Shown here piece by piece: positions 8,724-17,510 of a stretch of 64,000 bases of DNA. Position 1 is the first letter of the stretch. The number at the start of each line of letters is the position of its first letter. The notes under the pieces are model-generated. The model ran no database searches. It saw only the letters and a list, made by a program, of their open reading frames with translations, and had not been told where the DNA came from. The translations under genes and the position numbers were made by a program. The stretch comes from Thiomicrorhabdus sp. 6S3-12 (GTDB lineage Bacteria; Pseudomonadota; Gammaproteobacteria; Thiomicrospirales; Thiomicrospiraceae). The stretch is from NCBI RefSeq assembly GCF_017571475.1, contig NZ_JAGETW010000006.1, forward strand, positions 1-64,000. The letters are read 5' to 3'.

Positions 8724-9278
8724 ATGCAAGTACATGAAGATTTATCTCAAGAGCAGCAAGATGAATTCTGGATGCAGTATGCGCTTGAGTTGGCGGATAA
8801 AGCGGAGCAGCTCGGTGAGGTGCCGGTCGGGGCGGTTATTGTTGCCGAAGGCGTGCTGATAGCGGAAGGTTGGAACCGGGTGATTACCGATTCCGATCCG
8901 ACGGCACACGCCGAAGTGGTTGCGATGCGTAATGCCGGCAGTGCCATGCACAATTATCGTTTGGTGGATACGACACTGTATGTGACGCTGGAGCCTTGTC
9001 CTATGTGCGCCGGTGCTTTGGTGCATGCACGCGTAGGGCGAGTCGTTTTTGCTGCTGTGGATCCGCGAACCGGGGCGGCAGGGTCGGTTTTTCAATTGTT
9101 GCAGGCGCCGCAACTTAATCACCAGTGTCAGATCTCTGCCGGTGTTTTGCAGGAGCCGTGCGCCGAGAAAATCCGGCACTTTTTTAAACGTCGTCGACGT
9201 GAGCAGAAACAGGCAAAAGTTGATTCATCACAATCAACCCAAAATTCCGCTGTATCCGGTGACGCTAAGCCTTGCTAG
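8724..9278 (+). CDS. tadA: tRNA-specific adenosine-34 deaminase
   Basis: Deaminates A34 of tRNA-Arg(ACG) to inosine. The 184-residue enzyme has the zinc and catalytic motifs of the cytidine-deaminase fold: HAE at 62-64 and PCPMC with C92 and C95. The C-terminal tail of about 25 residues beyond the FFKRRR motif is polar and extra relative to the core fold. Its main substrate tRNA is encoded in this window at 42180. No operon partner is evident. Confidence 0.95.
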   Translation: MQVHEDLSQEQQDEFWMQYALELADKAEQLGEVPVGAVIVAEGVLIAEGWNRVITDSDPTAHAEVVAMRNAGSAMHNYRLVDTTLYVTLEPCPMCAGALVHARVGRVVFAAVDPRTGAAGSVFQLLQAPQLNHQCQISAGVLQEPCAEKIRHFFKRRRREQKQAKVDSSQSTQNSAVSGDAKPC

Positions 9279-9421
9279 TTGTCGGCTTTAATGCGAATAT
9301 AAACCCCATATTTTTTATGTTATTTGAGGCGAAATCGGCGTTTGGCTGCTTGTTGTCGGTTTCGGTTCGGCAGATTGGTTTAAGCGAAGGGAGTTCGCTG
9401 CAGGTGTCGATTTGAAGAATT

Positions 9422-9997
9422 ATGCAGATTAGTATTGATCCGGCCGAAGGGATTACGTCCGTAAAAATTTTACCGGGTGAGTTCTACGTCACCCAAGATA
9501 ATGAAAGGATTGAAACGGTTCTTGGATCCTGCATTGCCGCCTGCGTCCGTGATCCTATCGCCGGTGTCGGGGGCATGAATCATTTTATGCTCCCGGTGGA
9601 AAAAAATACCGCTTCCGTATCCGAACTTTCCGATGCCAACCGTTACGGAAACTATGCGATGGAGAATCTGGTTAACTCGATTCTGACCAAGGGCGGTCGA
9701 CGTGAGCGTTTGGAATTCAAGCTGTTCGGTGGTGGACGGATTATGAGTTCGATGACTAATATCGGTTGGTACAACATCGGCTTTGCCTTTGACTATGTCT
9801 ATACCGAAGGCTTTCAGCTGGTGGCCCAGGACATCGGAGATATTTTCCCGCGCAAAGTGATCTATTACCCGAACAGCGGACGCGCACGGGTCCGCCGACT
9901 GAACCCTATGCATAATCAAAGTCTTGCCGCACAGGAAAATCAATATATTCACAACATCGAATCGAAACCTGTTGAAGGCGATGTAGAACTATTCTGA
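9422..9997 (+). CDS. cheD: Chemoreceptor glutamine deamidase CheD
   Basis: Deamidates glutamines on methyl-accepting chemotaxis proteins and interacts with CheC-type phosphatases in some bacteria. The 191-residue protein has the catalytic triad residues T32, C37 (GSCIAAC) and H54 (GMNHFM) and the KLFGG motif. The C-terminal tail ends in DVELF, similar to the ends of the CheZ-like protein and the chemoreceptor of this window. Its stop is 10 bases before cheA and the cheA ribosome site overlaps this gap, so both are cotranscribed. Confidence 0.95.
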   Translation: MQISIDPAEGITSVKILPGEFYVTQDNERIETVLGSCIAACVRDPIAGVGGMNHFMLPVEKNTASVSELSDANRYGNYAMENLVNSILTKGGRRERLEFKLFGGGRIMSSMTNIGWYNIGFAFDYVYTEGFQLVAQDIGDIFPRKVIYYPNSGRARVRRLNPMHNQSLAAQENQYIHNIESKPVEGDVELF

Positions 9998-10007
9998 GGA
10001 AATAACT

Positions 10008-12092
10008 ATGGACATGATGGAAACCTTCCGCCAAACCTATCTGGAAGAGAGTTTTGAAGGACTCGATGTGATGGAGAACGGATTGCTCAATCTTCCGCCG
10101 GGTATCCCGGATAACGAGAAGATTAACGAGATCTTCCGCGCGGCGCACTCTATCAAAGGGGGGAGCGGAACTTTCGGCTTTACCGAAATTGCCGGTTTTA
10201 CTCATGTTCTGGAAACCTTGTTGGATGAAATGCGTGACGGCCGCCGCGAGGTCACTCAGGACTCGATCGATGCCATGCTGGCTGCAGTGGACGTGTTGCG
10301 CGATATGCTGGAACGTCTGCAGGAGCATCAACCCATAGACGAGCAGCGAGCGGGCGAGGTTCAGGCCTGGATGGAGAATATTCTCGGCGCTTCTTCCGAG
10401 GCGGCCGGGCAGGACGCATCTGCCGAACCCGAAGCGGTTGGCGGAACTTGGAAAATAGACATGATTCCCGAGGCGGAACTGCTGCAGACGGGTAATGAGC
10501 CGATTCGAATTTTCCGCGAACTGGAAACGCTAGGTGATCTGAAAGTAACCGCCAATACCGAAAAACTCCCGGAAATTCATGCTTTCAATCCGGAACATGT
10601 TTACCTTTCCTGGACCCTGGAACTGGAAGGCGAGGAGGTTAACGAAGAAGCGATTCGCGAAGTTTTCGAATGGATCGATGGCGATGGTGCCGAGATTCAT
10701 ATCCATCCGCCGCAGAAGTCCGAAACGCCTGTAGCTGAAGCAGCGCCTGCACAACCGTCTGCCGATGTGAGCGAAACTGCGCCGGCGGTTGCGGAACAGC
10801 CGAAGCAGGAGACTGCGGCTGCGCCGGCTCAGAAAACGTCGGCCAAAGCCAAGGCGGTTGCCGATAAAGGGCATAAGGCTGAAGGTTCTATTCGTGTCGA
10901 TTTGAGCAAAATCGATCAGCTGGTTAATCTGGTTGGTGAATTGGTTATTACTCAGTCAATGCTGAGTCAGTTCGGCGAGCAGGCGGAGGATGGCGAAAGC
11001 AATACCAATACGGATTGGGTTGATAAGCTCAAGGAAGGTTTGACGCACTTGGAACGCCACACCCGCGAGCTGCAGGAAAGCGTGATGAATATCCGTATGC
11101 TGCCGGTCAGTTTCGCCTTTAACCGTATGCCGCGTATCGTGCATGATGTCAGCCAGAAACTGGGCAAGAAAATAGATCTGGTCATGGAAGGGGAAGGAAC
11201 GGAGCTGGATAAAACCATGCTTGAACAGTTGACCGACCCGTTGGTGCACATTGTGCGTAACTCAATTGATCACGGTGTGGAAATGCCTGCAATACGTGCG
11301 GAAAAAGGCAAGCCTGAAACCGGTACGGTCAAGATGGCCGCTTTCCATCAGGGCGGGAATATTCTGATTCAGATTACCGACGACGGTGCAGGGATCGATC
11401 ATGAACGCATTGAACAGAAAGCGATCGAAAAAGGCGTTATCGATGCGGAACATCACCTGACGCGTGACGAAATTATCGATTTGATTTTCCATCCGGGCTT
11501 TTCGACCGCAGAACAGATCAGCGATATTTCCGGACGCGGTGTCGGTATGGATGTGGTTCGCCGAAATATCAAAGGGCTTGGCGGCTCGGTTGACGTTAAA
11601 ACTGAAAAAGGCGTCGGCAGTGTCTTTACCATTCGTTTGCCGCTGACGCTGGCGATTTTGGACGGACAGCTATGTACAGTCGGGTCACAGACGTATGTCT
11701 TCCCTCTGGTATCGATTATCGAGTCGATTCAGGTAGACAAATCCCTGGTCAAAGGGATTGCCGGCGAGACCGAACTGTATAAGTTGCGAGACGCCTATAT
11801 TCCGGTCATTCGACTGCATAAAAAGCTTGGCGTCCATGATGCTCAGGAAGATTTGGAAAAAGGTTTGTTGGTCGTGGTTGAAGACGGCGGACAACGGGCC
11901 GGGATTTTTGTCGATGATCTGCTCGGACAGCAGCAGGTCGTCATTAAGAGTCTGGAAAGCAACTTTATGAAGATCGATGGTATTGCCGGTGCGACCATTC
12001 TTGGAGACGGAACGGTTTCGCTTATTCTCGACGTTACAGAAACCCTGTCGAATCATAATAAGGGAAGCGGTGCGCAACTGAGTGCCGCCTGA
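10008..12092 (+). CDS. cheA: Chemotaxis histidine kinase CheA
   Basis: Central kinase that phosphorylates CheY and CheB. Domains in 694 residues: P1 Hpt with phosphorylated H47 (AAHSIKGGSGTFGF); a P2-like domain at about 145-235; an Ala/Pro/Gln-rich linker (240-285); P3 dimerisation (290-365); P4 ATPase with the N-box HIVRNSIDHGVE and G-boxes DDGAGID and GRGVGMD; and a CheW-like P5 domain (about 550-690). A GAGGAAA ribosome site precedes the start. It sits between cheD and a CheZ-like gene; cheY, cheW and cheB/R are not in the window. Confidence 0.97.
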   Translation: MDMMETFRQTYLEESFEGLDVMENGLLNLPPGIPDNEKINEIFRAAHSIKGGSGTFGFTEIAGFTHVLETLLDEMRDGRREVTQDSIDAMLAAVDVLRDMLERLQEHQPIDEQRAGEVQAWMENILGASSEAAGQDASAEPEAVGGTWKIDMIPEAELLQTGNEPIRIFRELETLGDLKVTANTEKLPEIHAFNPEHVYLSWTLELEGEEVNEEAIREVFEWIDGDGAEIHIHPPQKSETPVAEAAPAQPSADVSETAPAVAEQPKQETAAAPAQKTSAKAKAVADKGHKAEGSIRVDLSKIDQLVNLVGELVITQSMLSQFGEQAEDGESNTNTDWVDKLKEGLTHLERHTRELQESVMNIRMLPVSFAFNRMPRIVHDVSQKLGKKIDLVMEGEGTELDKTMLEQLTDPLVHIVRNSIDHGVEMPAIRAEKGKPETGTVKMAAFHQGGNILIQITDDGAGIDHERIEQKAIEKGVIDAEHHLTRDEIIDLIFHPGFSTAEQISDISGRGVGMDVVRRNIKGLGGSVDVKTEKGVGSVFTIRLPLTLAILDGQLCTVGSQTYVFPLVSIIESIQVDKSLVKGIAGETELYKLRDAYIPVIRLHKKLGVHDAQEDLEKGLLVVVEDGGQRAGIFVDDLLGQQQVVIKSLESNFMKIDGIAGATILGDGTVSLILDVTETLSNHNKGSGAQLSAA

Positions 12093-12145
12093 AAATAAGA
12101 GCTATAAATGCCACACGCTTTCGGGCGTGCAGTTTAGGAAACAAT

Positions 12146-12724
12146 ATGAATAATTTTGATTACTCTTTGGGCGCAAAAGAGGTACAGCAGACGATACTGA
12201 TTTTGAATTTATCGATTGCTCAAATTGACTTGTCGATTACCGAAGGGGATAACTCGGTCAATGCACTGATCGATTCTTTCACCTATATGTCTCAGCATAT
12301 CGAACAGATTCAGGCAGCAAGTCGGAATCTGCTTGAGCAGGCCGAAGAGGCGGGCAGCTCGATGCAGTCGCACAGCAGTCTTCTGTTGAGCGAAGCCGGT
12401 GAGCTTTCCGCAAAAATGCAGCAGGCGATTATCGCCTTCCAGTTTTACGATAAATTGAGTCAGCGTTTGTCGCATGTTTCTCACGGTCTTTCCGGTTTGG
12501 CGGAAATCGTTTCGCATGAAATGCGCGTTAAGAGTCCGCAGGAGTGGGAAGACTTTAAGGCCAGTGTGCGTAAAGGAACGACTATGCGTGAAGAAGAGGA
12601 GTTATTTGAATTGATTTTCGATCAGCATGTGCCGGCCGAAGAGGCGATTGAAGTAATGAAAGATCGTATGCGTTCGCGTATGCATGAAGAAGAACAGGCT
12701 GAGGACGAGGTAGAGTTCTTCTAG
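12146..12724 (+). CDS. CheZ-like chemotaxis phosphatase candidate
   Basis: A 192-residue, mostly helical, soluble protein directly downstream of cheA (53-base gap containing a small CACGC/GCGTG hairpin). It lacks strong overall likeness to E. coli CheZ that I can see. However, the helix IIAFQFYDKLSQRLSHV has an Asp-x3-Gln pair (D102, Q106), the same spacing as the catalytic pair of CheZ (QDLTGQ). As in CheZ, an acidic flexible C-terminus ends in a hydrophobic tip (EDEVEFF). I infer a CheY-P phosphatase of diverged type; a structural coiled-coil protein is the alternative. Confidence 0.6.
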   Translation: MNNFDYSLGAKEVQQTILILNLSIAQIDLSITEGDNSVNALIDSFTYMSQHIEQIQAASRNLLEQAEEAGSSMQSHSSLLLSEAGELSAKMQQAIIAFQFYDKLSQRLSHVSHGLSGLAEIVSHEMRVKSPQEWEDFKASVRKGTTMREEEELFELIFDQHVPAEEAIEVMKDRMRSRMHEEEQAEDEVEFF

Positions 12725-12798
12725 TTTCGTCGTTACGACTCCGAATAAGGGAATGCTAATTTAAAATTAATTAATATCCTTATATATCAGGACAAATG

Positions 12799-12837
12799 AA
12801 AAGCCCGCATTTTATGAGTTAAATGCGGGCTTTTTTT
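12799..12837. terminator. Intrinsic terminator after the cheD-cheA unit
   Basis: AAAGCCCGCATTT and AAATGCGGGCTTT form a 13-bp stem over a 7-base loop, followed by seven T. Confidence 0.92.
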
Positions 12838-12995
12838 ATATTGTTCGCTTTAAATTGCATTTTTTGCGCGATGGAAAACATTTTTTTCAGCTCCTTTATA
12901 AACCAATAAATTTTTTTATCTTTTAAGGGTAAATATTTTTTATAAGAATGATCCGGCAAACTTAACTTGATTACAAAAATAATGAGGAGTGAAGA

Positions 12996-13934
12996 ATGAG
13001 AATGAACAAGCAAAGTTCCGGAAACGGACTGATTGGTAAACTTTTTGTCGGTGCGGCTTTAATGGGCGCGCCTATCAGCGCTATGGCGGCAGCGATGATG
13101 CCATTTATCCTGGGGAACGCTCCAAGCGGCGATCTGAACACGGCTACAGCATCCACTGAACAGGCGTTGAAACAGGCCGGTTTCGAAGTTGTCGGTAAAT
13201 ATTCTCCGGATCAAGGTGCCAATATTATCGTGGTTACGAATGACGCTTTGAAATCGATGGCAGGGAATTCGGAAAATGGCGGCTTCGGTGCAATGGAGCG
13301 TGTTGCAGTAACCAATAAGGGTGGAAAAGTCGAAGTCAGCTACACCAACCCGAGTTATCACTTTAACGCTTACCGTATGGACGGAGATATCAGCGGCGTT
13401 CAGGCTGCGATCGAAAAAGCACTGGGTAAACAGCAGGAGTTCGGTGCTGAAAAAGGGCTGACTGCGGAAGAGTTGCGCGGTTATCACTATATGTTCGCGA
13501 TGCCTTACTTCGATGATGAAGATGAGCTGGCGGAATACGGTTCTTATGAAGAAGCGGTAAAAGCGGTTGAAGATGGCTTAAAAGCGAAGCGCGGTGGAGC
13601 TGAAAAAGTGTATCGTATCGATATTCCTGGTAAGAAAATGAGCGTGTTCGGTGTGGCCCTTAACTACAAATCCGGTGCTGACGGTAATATCAACAGCCAG
13701 ATCAACAGTGCAACCAAGCACTCGCATGCGGCACACTTCCCATATGAGATTCTGGTAAGTGGTGACGAAGTACTGGCGCTGAACGGTAAATTCCGTATTG
13801 CAATCAACTGGCCGAGTCTATCAATGGCCGGCGAAGGTAGCTTTATGAGCATTATGTCGGCACCGGATCACATTACGGCCTCTCTGACTGCAGTTGCAAA
13901 AAATTCAGATGTTGCCAGCAACAACGATTTCTAA
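12996..13934 (+). CDS. Exported protein of unknown function
   Basis: A 312-residue protein with a Sec signal peptide (about residues 12-32, Gly/Ala-rich, ending AMAAA). GAGGAG lies 8 bases before the start. I do not recognise the family. The mature part looks like two related alpha/beta lobes. The first (about 45-140: EQALKQAGFEVVGKY, then IIVVTN and VEVSYTNPSYHFNAY) and the second (about 210-300: KMSVFGVALNYKSG, FPYEILVSGDEVLALNG) vaguely recall DUF302-type folds. There are no cysteines or membrane segments after the signal. It is monocistronic, flanked by terminators, with codon use like its neighbours. Confidence 0.6.
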   Translation: MRMNKQSSGNGLIGKLFVGAALMGAPISAMAAAMMPFILGNAPSGDLNTATASTEQALKQAGFEVVGKYSPDQGANIIVVTNDALKSMAGNSENGGFGAMERVAVTNKGGKVEVSYTNPSYHFNAYRMDGDISGVQAAIEKALGKQQEFGAEKGLTAEELRGYHYMFAMPYFDDEDELAEYGSYEEAVKAVEDGLKAKRGGAEKVYRIDIPGKKMSVFGVALNYKSGADGNINSQINSATKHSHAAHFPYEILVSGDEVLALNGKFRIAINWPSLSMAGEGSFMSIMSAPDHITASLTAVAKNSDVASNNDF

Positions 13935-14030
13935 ACTCTCTGCGCGCTCTAATATGAGCGCGTTCTGAAGGCAAATATTTCCAAGTTCTACAACAAACAG
14001 CGTGTGATAGTTGGTACAGGCACGCCTTTG

Positions 14031-14058
14031 GCACAGAAGAAATTCTGTGCTTTTTTTA
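14031..14058 (+). terminator. Intrinsic terminator
   Basis: GCACAGAA and TTCTGTGC enclose a GAAA tetraloop, followed by seven T. It closes the exported-protein gene. Confidence 0.88.
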
Positions 14059-14067
14059 TTTTACGCC

Positions 14068-14096
14068 CTTGAAAAAAACGTCCATCACCTCCATAT
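14068..14096 (+). promoter_or_regulatory. Heat-shock (sigma-32) promoter of htpG
   Basis: CTTGAAA (14068-14074), a 14-base spacer and CTCCATAT (14089-14096) match the RpoH consensus CTTGAAA / CCCCATNT at 14 of 15 defined positions. It lies about 80 bases before htpG, a known heat-shock gene. A GGGGC/GCCCC hairpin (14125-14139) follows in the leader. Confidence 0.8.
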
Positions 14097-14175
14097 CTAG
14101 CATCAGTTTGTTAAATCATTAAAAGGGGCGTCAGGCCCCGTTTTACTTACTCAAAAATAAGTGGAGACAAAAATA

Positions 14176-16068
14176 ATGAGCAATACCGAAACTCATGCGT
14201 TTCAGACGGAAGTGAATCAACTGCTGAAGCTGATGATTCACGCGCTTTATTCCAATAAGGAGATCTTTTTACGCGAACTGGTATCCAACGCATCCGACGC
14301 TTTGGACAAATTGCGTTTTGAGGCCGTATCGAATGATGCGTTGCATGAGGGGCAGGATGAACTGGCGATCGAAGTACGCTTTGATAAAGAAGCGCGTACG
14401 GTCACGATTTCTGATAACGGTATCGGTATGACCCGTGATGAAGTTATTGCCAATATCGGAACGATCGCCAACTCGGGAACCAAAAAATTTCTTGAGAGCC
14501 TGAGCGGCGATCAGGCGAAAGATTCCAACCTGATCGGACAGTTCGGGGTTGGATTCTATTCCTCGTTTATTGTTGCCGACGAAGTGGTCCTGGAAACCCG
14601 TAAAGCGGGGGATGACCTGGCACAGGGAACCCGCTGGACCTCGAAAGGTGAAGGCGAATTCACTTTGGAGAACATTGAAAAAGCGTCTAAAGGAACCACG
14701 ATTACGCTGCATCTGAAAGAGGATATGGATGAATTTCTGGATCAGTTCCGCCTGAAAAATATTATCTCGACCTATTCCGATCACATTAACTTCCCGATCA
14801 AAATGGTCAAGACCGAATGGGACGAAGAAGCCAAGGAAGAAAAGTCGACGGACGAACTGGAGCAGGTTAACAAGGCAACCGCGCTTTGGACGCAGCCGAA
14901 GTCCGAATTGAGCGAAGAAGATTACACCAACTTCTATCAGACGATTTCGCATGATTTCAACGAGCCATTGGCACACATCCACAATAAGGTGGAAGGGACC
15001 TTGGAATACACTTCGTTGCTGTATATTCCGAAGCAGGCACCGTTTGACCTTTACGACCGCGAGCGTCGTTACGGCCTGAAACTGTATGTTAAACGTGTCT
15101 TTATCATGGATGACGCCGAACATCTGATGCCGGCTTATCTGCGTTTTGTCCGCGGTGTGATTGATTCCGCCGACCTGCCGTTGAATGTCTCGCGTGAAAT
15201 TCTACAGAGTAATAAGGTTGTCGATAAGATTCGTTCCGCGTCGGTTAAACGTGTTTTGGATCAGCTGGCAAAACTGGCGAAAGACGATGATAAGGCGCCT
15301 TATCAAGGTTTCTGGTCGCAGTTCGGTAATGTCCTGAAAGAAGGTGTGGTCGAAGATTTCGCCAATAAAGACAAGATTGCCAAGCTGTTGCGTTTCGCTT
15401 CGACTCACGAGGGTAGCCAGGAACAGAATGTTTCTCTTGAGCAGTATGTCGACCGTATGCAGGAAGGTCAGGAAGCGATCTATTACATTATTGCCGATAC
15501 GCATGCAGCGGCCAAAGGCAGCCCGCATCTGGAAATGTTCCGCAAGAAAGGAATCGAAGTCCTGCTGATGTCGGATCGCATCGACGAGTGGCTGGTTTCG
15601 CATCTGAACGAATTTGACGGTAAACAGTTGAAATCAATCACTTCAGCAGATCTGAAAGAGTTCGAAGACGATGCTGAAAAAGACTTGTCCGAAGAGGATA
15701 AAAAGGCGCGTGAAGCTTTGACCGAAAAGGTTAAGAAAGCGATTGAAGAGTCGGTATCGGATGTACGCATTACGCACCGTCTAACCGATTCTCCAGCTTG
15801 TGTGGTGACTGCTGAAGGCGGAATTTCATCGCATATGGCGCGAATGATGGAGCAGATGGGGCAGGCTGTACCGACACAGAAGCCGGTATTGGAACTGAAC
15901 CCGGAGCATACGCTGGTGCAGAAGCTGGATAAGCTTGAAGATGATGAAAAGGTCAAAGAGTGGTCACTATTCCTTCTGGAACAGGCGCAATTGGCCGAAG
16001 GCGATCAGCTGGCGGAACCGGGCGAATTCATTAAGCGAATGAACCGTCTGTTGTCCGAAGTGATGTGA
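14176..16068 (+). CDS. htpG: Molecular chaperone HtpG (Hsp90)
   Basis: Bacterial Hsp90, an ATP-dependent dimeric chaperone. The 630-residue protein begins with the GHKL ATPase domain ([29 protein letters not shown] region, [15 protein letters not shown]), followed by the middle domain ([21 protein letters not shown]) and a C-terminal dimerisation domain. I chose the ATG at 14176, with GGAG 10 bases upstream, over an in-frame GTG at 14161 that lies in this ribosome site. A heat-shock promoter lies upstream. Confidence 0.98.
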
Positions 16069-16102
16069 TCGAGATGTAAAGAACGCTTAGTTCTTTTCCG
16101 TT

Positions 16103-16140
16103 AAAAAGCCGCCGGGTTGGAATGAGCCCGGCGGCTTTTT
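16103..16140. terminator. Bidirectional terminator between htpG and the H-NOX gene
   Basis: AAAAAGCCGCCGGG pairs with CCCGGCGGCTTTTT around a 9- to 10-base loop. A strong GC stem with A-run and T-run ends. Confidence 0.93.
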
Positions 16141-16188
16141 GCTTTTTTGGGCGCGGTGAGTCTTGAATTTGTCGCAGGTTAAAAGGAC

Positions 16189-16734
16189 TTATCCGCGTTT
16201 TTTCAGGGTAAAGACCACAAAGCTGTTGCCGTCGTCAGACTGATCGTTCATTTGAATGTTGATGGTTTCCCCGAAATAGCTGGCACTTCCGCTGATCAGT
16301 CCGTAGGCCAGTGCTGAAAACGGGCGGCTGGATTGATAGATCAGCTGCATAGTGTCGTCATCTACCATCATGTTGTCGAAAGAGGGCAGTTCCGCTTCCG
16401 GATAGAGTTGTTGAACCTCCTGGTGCACCTTGGTATCAATGGTTTTCAGCAAATCGAAACAGTTGCCGACATCGGCAAAAAATTGCGGATAAAGTTCTGC
16501 GAAGCGTTTGAGAAGATGTTCGCCGAATGTTCTGCTTAACTCGGCAGTGTCTATTCCGCTATGGGCACTGAGTTTATCAAGCAAGACGAGGAGTTCTTTG
16601 TGGTCATAGGTACCAATTTGCGTGTAAGCGCCTTGCGATGGCAGATCGGATTCTTCGATAATGGTATCCAGAATCTCAAGACCGAACTTTTCTTCGACCA
16701 GTTCAATAAACTCAGAAAACACTATGCCTTTCAC
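16189..16734 (-). CDS. Stand-alone H-NOX (heme nitric oxide/oxygen binding) sensor
   Basis: A cytosolic heme protein of 181 residues that senses NO (or O2). The family hallmarks are visible: N-terminal MKGIVFSEFIELVEEKFG, the proximal heme ligand H104 in KVHQEVQQLYPEAELPSF, and the YxSxR heme-propionate clamp at Y133, S135 and R137. There is no fused methyl-accepting or kinase domain. In most bacteria the partner kinase or cyclic-di-GMP enzyme is the adjacent gene; here neither neighbour qualifies, so the partner must be elsewhere, possibly the GGDEF/EAL protein at 33-35 kb. Confidence 0.92.
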   Translation of the reverse strand: MKGIVFSEFIELVEEKFGLEILDTIIEESDLPSQGAYTQIGTYDHKELLVLLDKLSAHSGIDTAELSRTFGEHLLKRFAELYPQFFADVGNCFDLLKTIDTKVHQEVQQLYPEAELPSFDNMMVDDDTMQLIYQSSRPFSALAYGLISGSASYFGETINIQMNDQSDDGNSFVVFTLKKRG

Positions 16735-16928
16735 CGCACCCTCCTTAAGGATTTTTTCAAAAGCTTAGCATAGCGGAGATTTGTCGGTGCAGACGATCAG
16801 GATCCCGCGCCTTGAAAATTCATCAAGAATTGTGGCGAAACAACTTTTATTGAGTCGTTCGCTCTTGGCAGGATGCACTTTAAACGCTAAGGTAAGAGGG
16901 CTTTACTGAACCGGTAGGAGTGAAAGAA

Positions 16929-17402
16929 ATGAAGCGAATGTATTTAATTTTAACGACACTGTTACTCAGTTTTCAGGTTGCGGCGGCCGAACTGGTTCCG
17001 GCGAGCAATTTTCTTGAAGACGGAAAAAAAGCGGCGCAATTGAATCAGCCGATTGCCATCCTGCTGGTACATAAAGGCGTACGTTCCGGGATTATGTTGA
17101 AAGAGGAGGCGCTGCTGCCGAATCTTCTTAGCGGAGTCTTCGACGACAAGGTAATGTTCCGTGAAATCGAGGTGAATGTGGACGGAACGGTGATCGATTT
17201 TTACGGCGAACCGATGCAGCGCAAAGAGTTTCAAACGCTGTTCAATATCACCAGTCTGCCGGCAATGGTGTTTGTTGATTCCGAGGGGGACCAGCTGACT
17301 TCGCCGCTGTTTTCGGGAGCGTACGAATTCTATGGCTTCTATCTGAAACGCAAGTTGAACGAGTCGATGCAGGCACTCGGCAATCCGATCCGCTTCGAAT
17401 AA
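16929..17402 (+). CDS. Exported thioredoxin-fold protein without cysteines
   Basis: A 157-residue protein with a Sec signal peptide (1-20) and a thioredoxin-like core resembling DsbD-gamma/SoxW-type proteins: a strand-helix opening, an acidic centre (FREIEVNVDGTVIDFYGEPM) and the cis-proline segment SLPAMVFVD. The CxxC motif is absent and the whole protein has no cysteine, so it cannot act as a disulfide reductase in the usual way. AGGAG lies 8 bases before the chosen ATG; an upstream GTG at 16920 overlaps the ribosome site. Role unknown, perhaps a binding or chaperone protein in the periplasm. Confidence 0.7.
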   Translation: MKRMYLILTTLLLSFQVAAAELVPASNFLEDGKKAAQLNQPIAILLVHKGVRSGIMLKEEALLPNLLSGVFDDKVMFREIEVNVDGTVIDFYGEPMQRKEFQTLFNITSLPAMVFVDSEGDQLTSPLFSGAYEFYGFYLKRKLNESMQALGNPIRFE

Positions 17403-17510
17403 TTTCCCGGCTTGGGGGATAAGTTATCTATTTATGATTTAAGGTGCCATTTTCGACGCCGCTTATGGCAAAATAACGCGCTTTGATTATCAGTTATTTG
17501 GGATGCCGTC

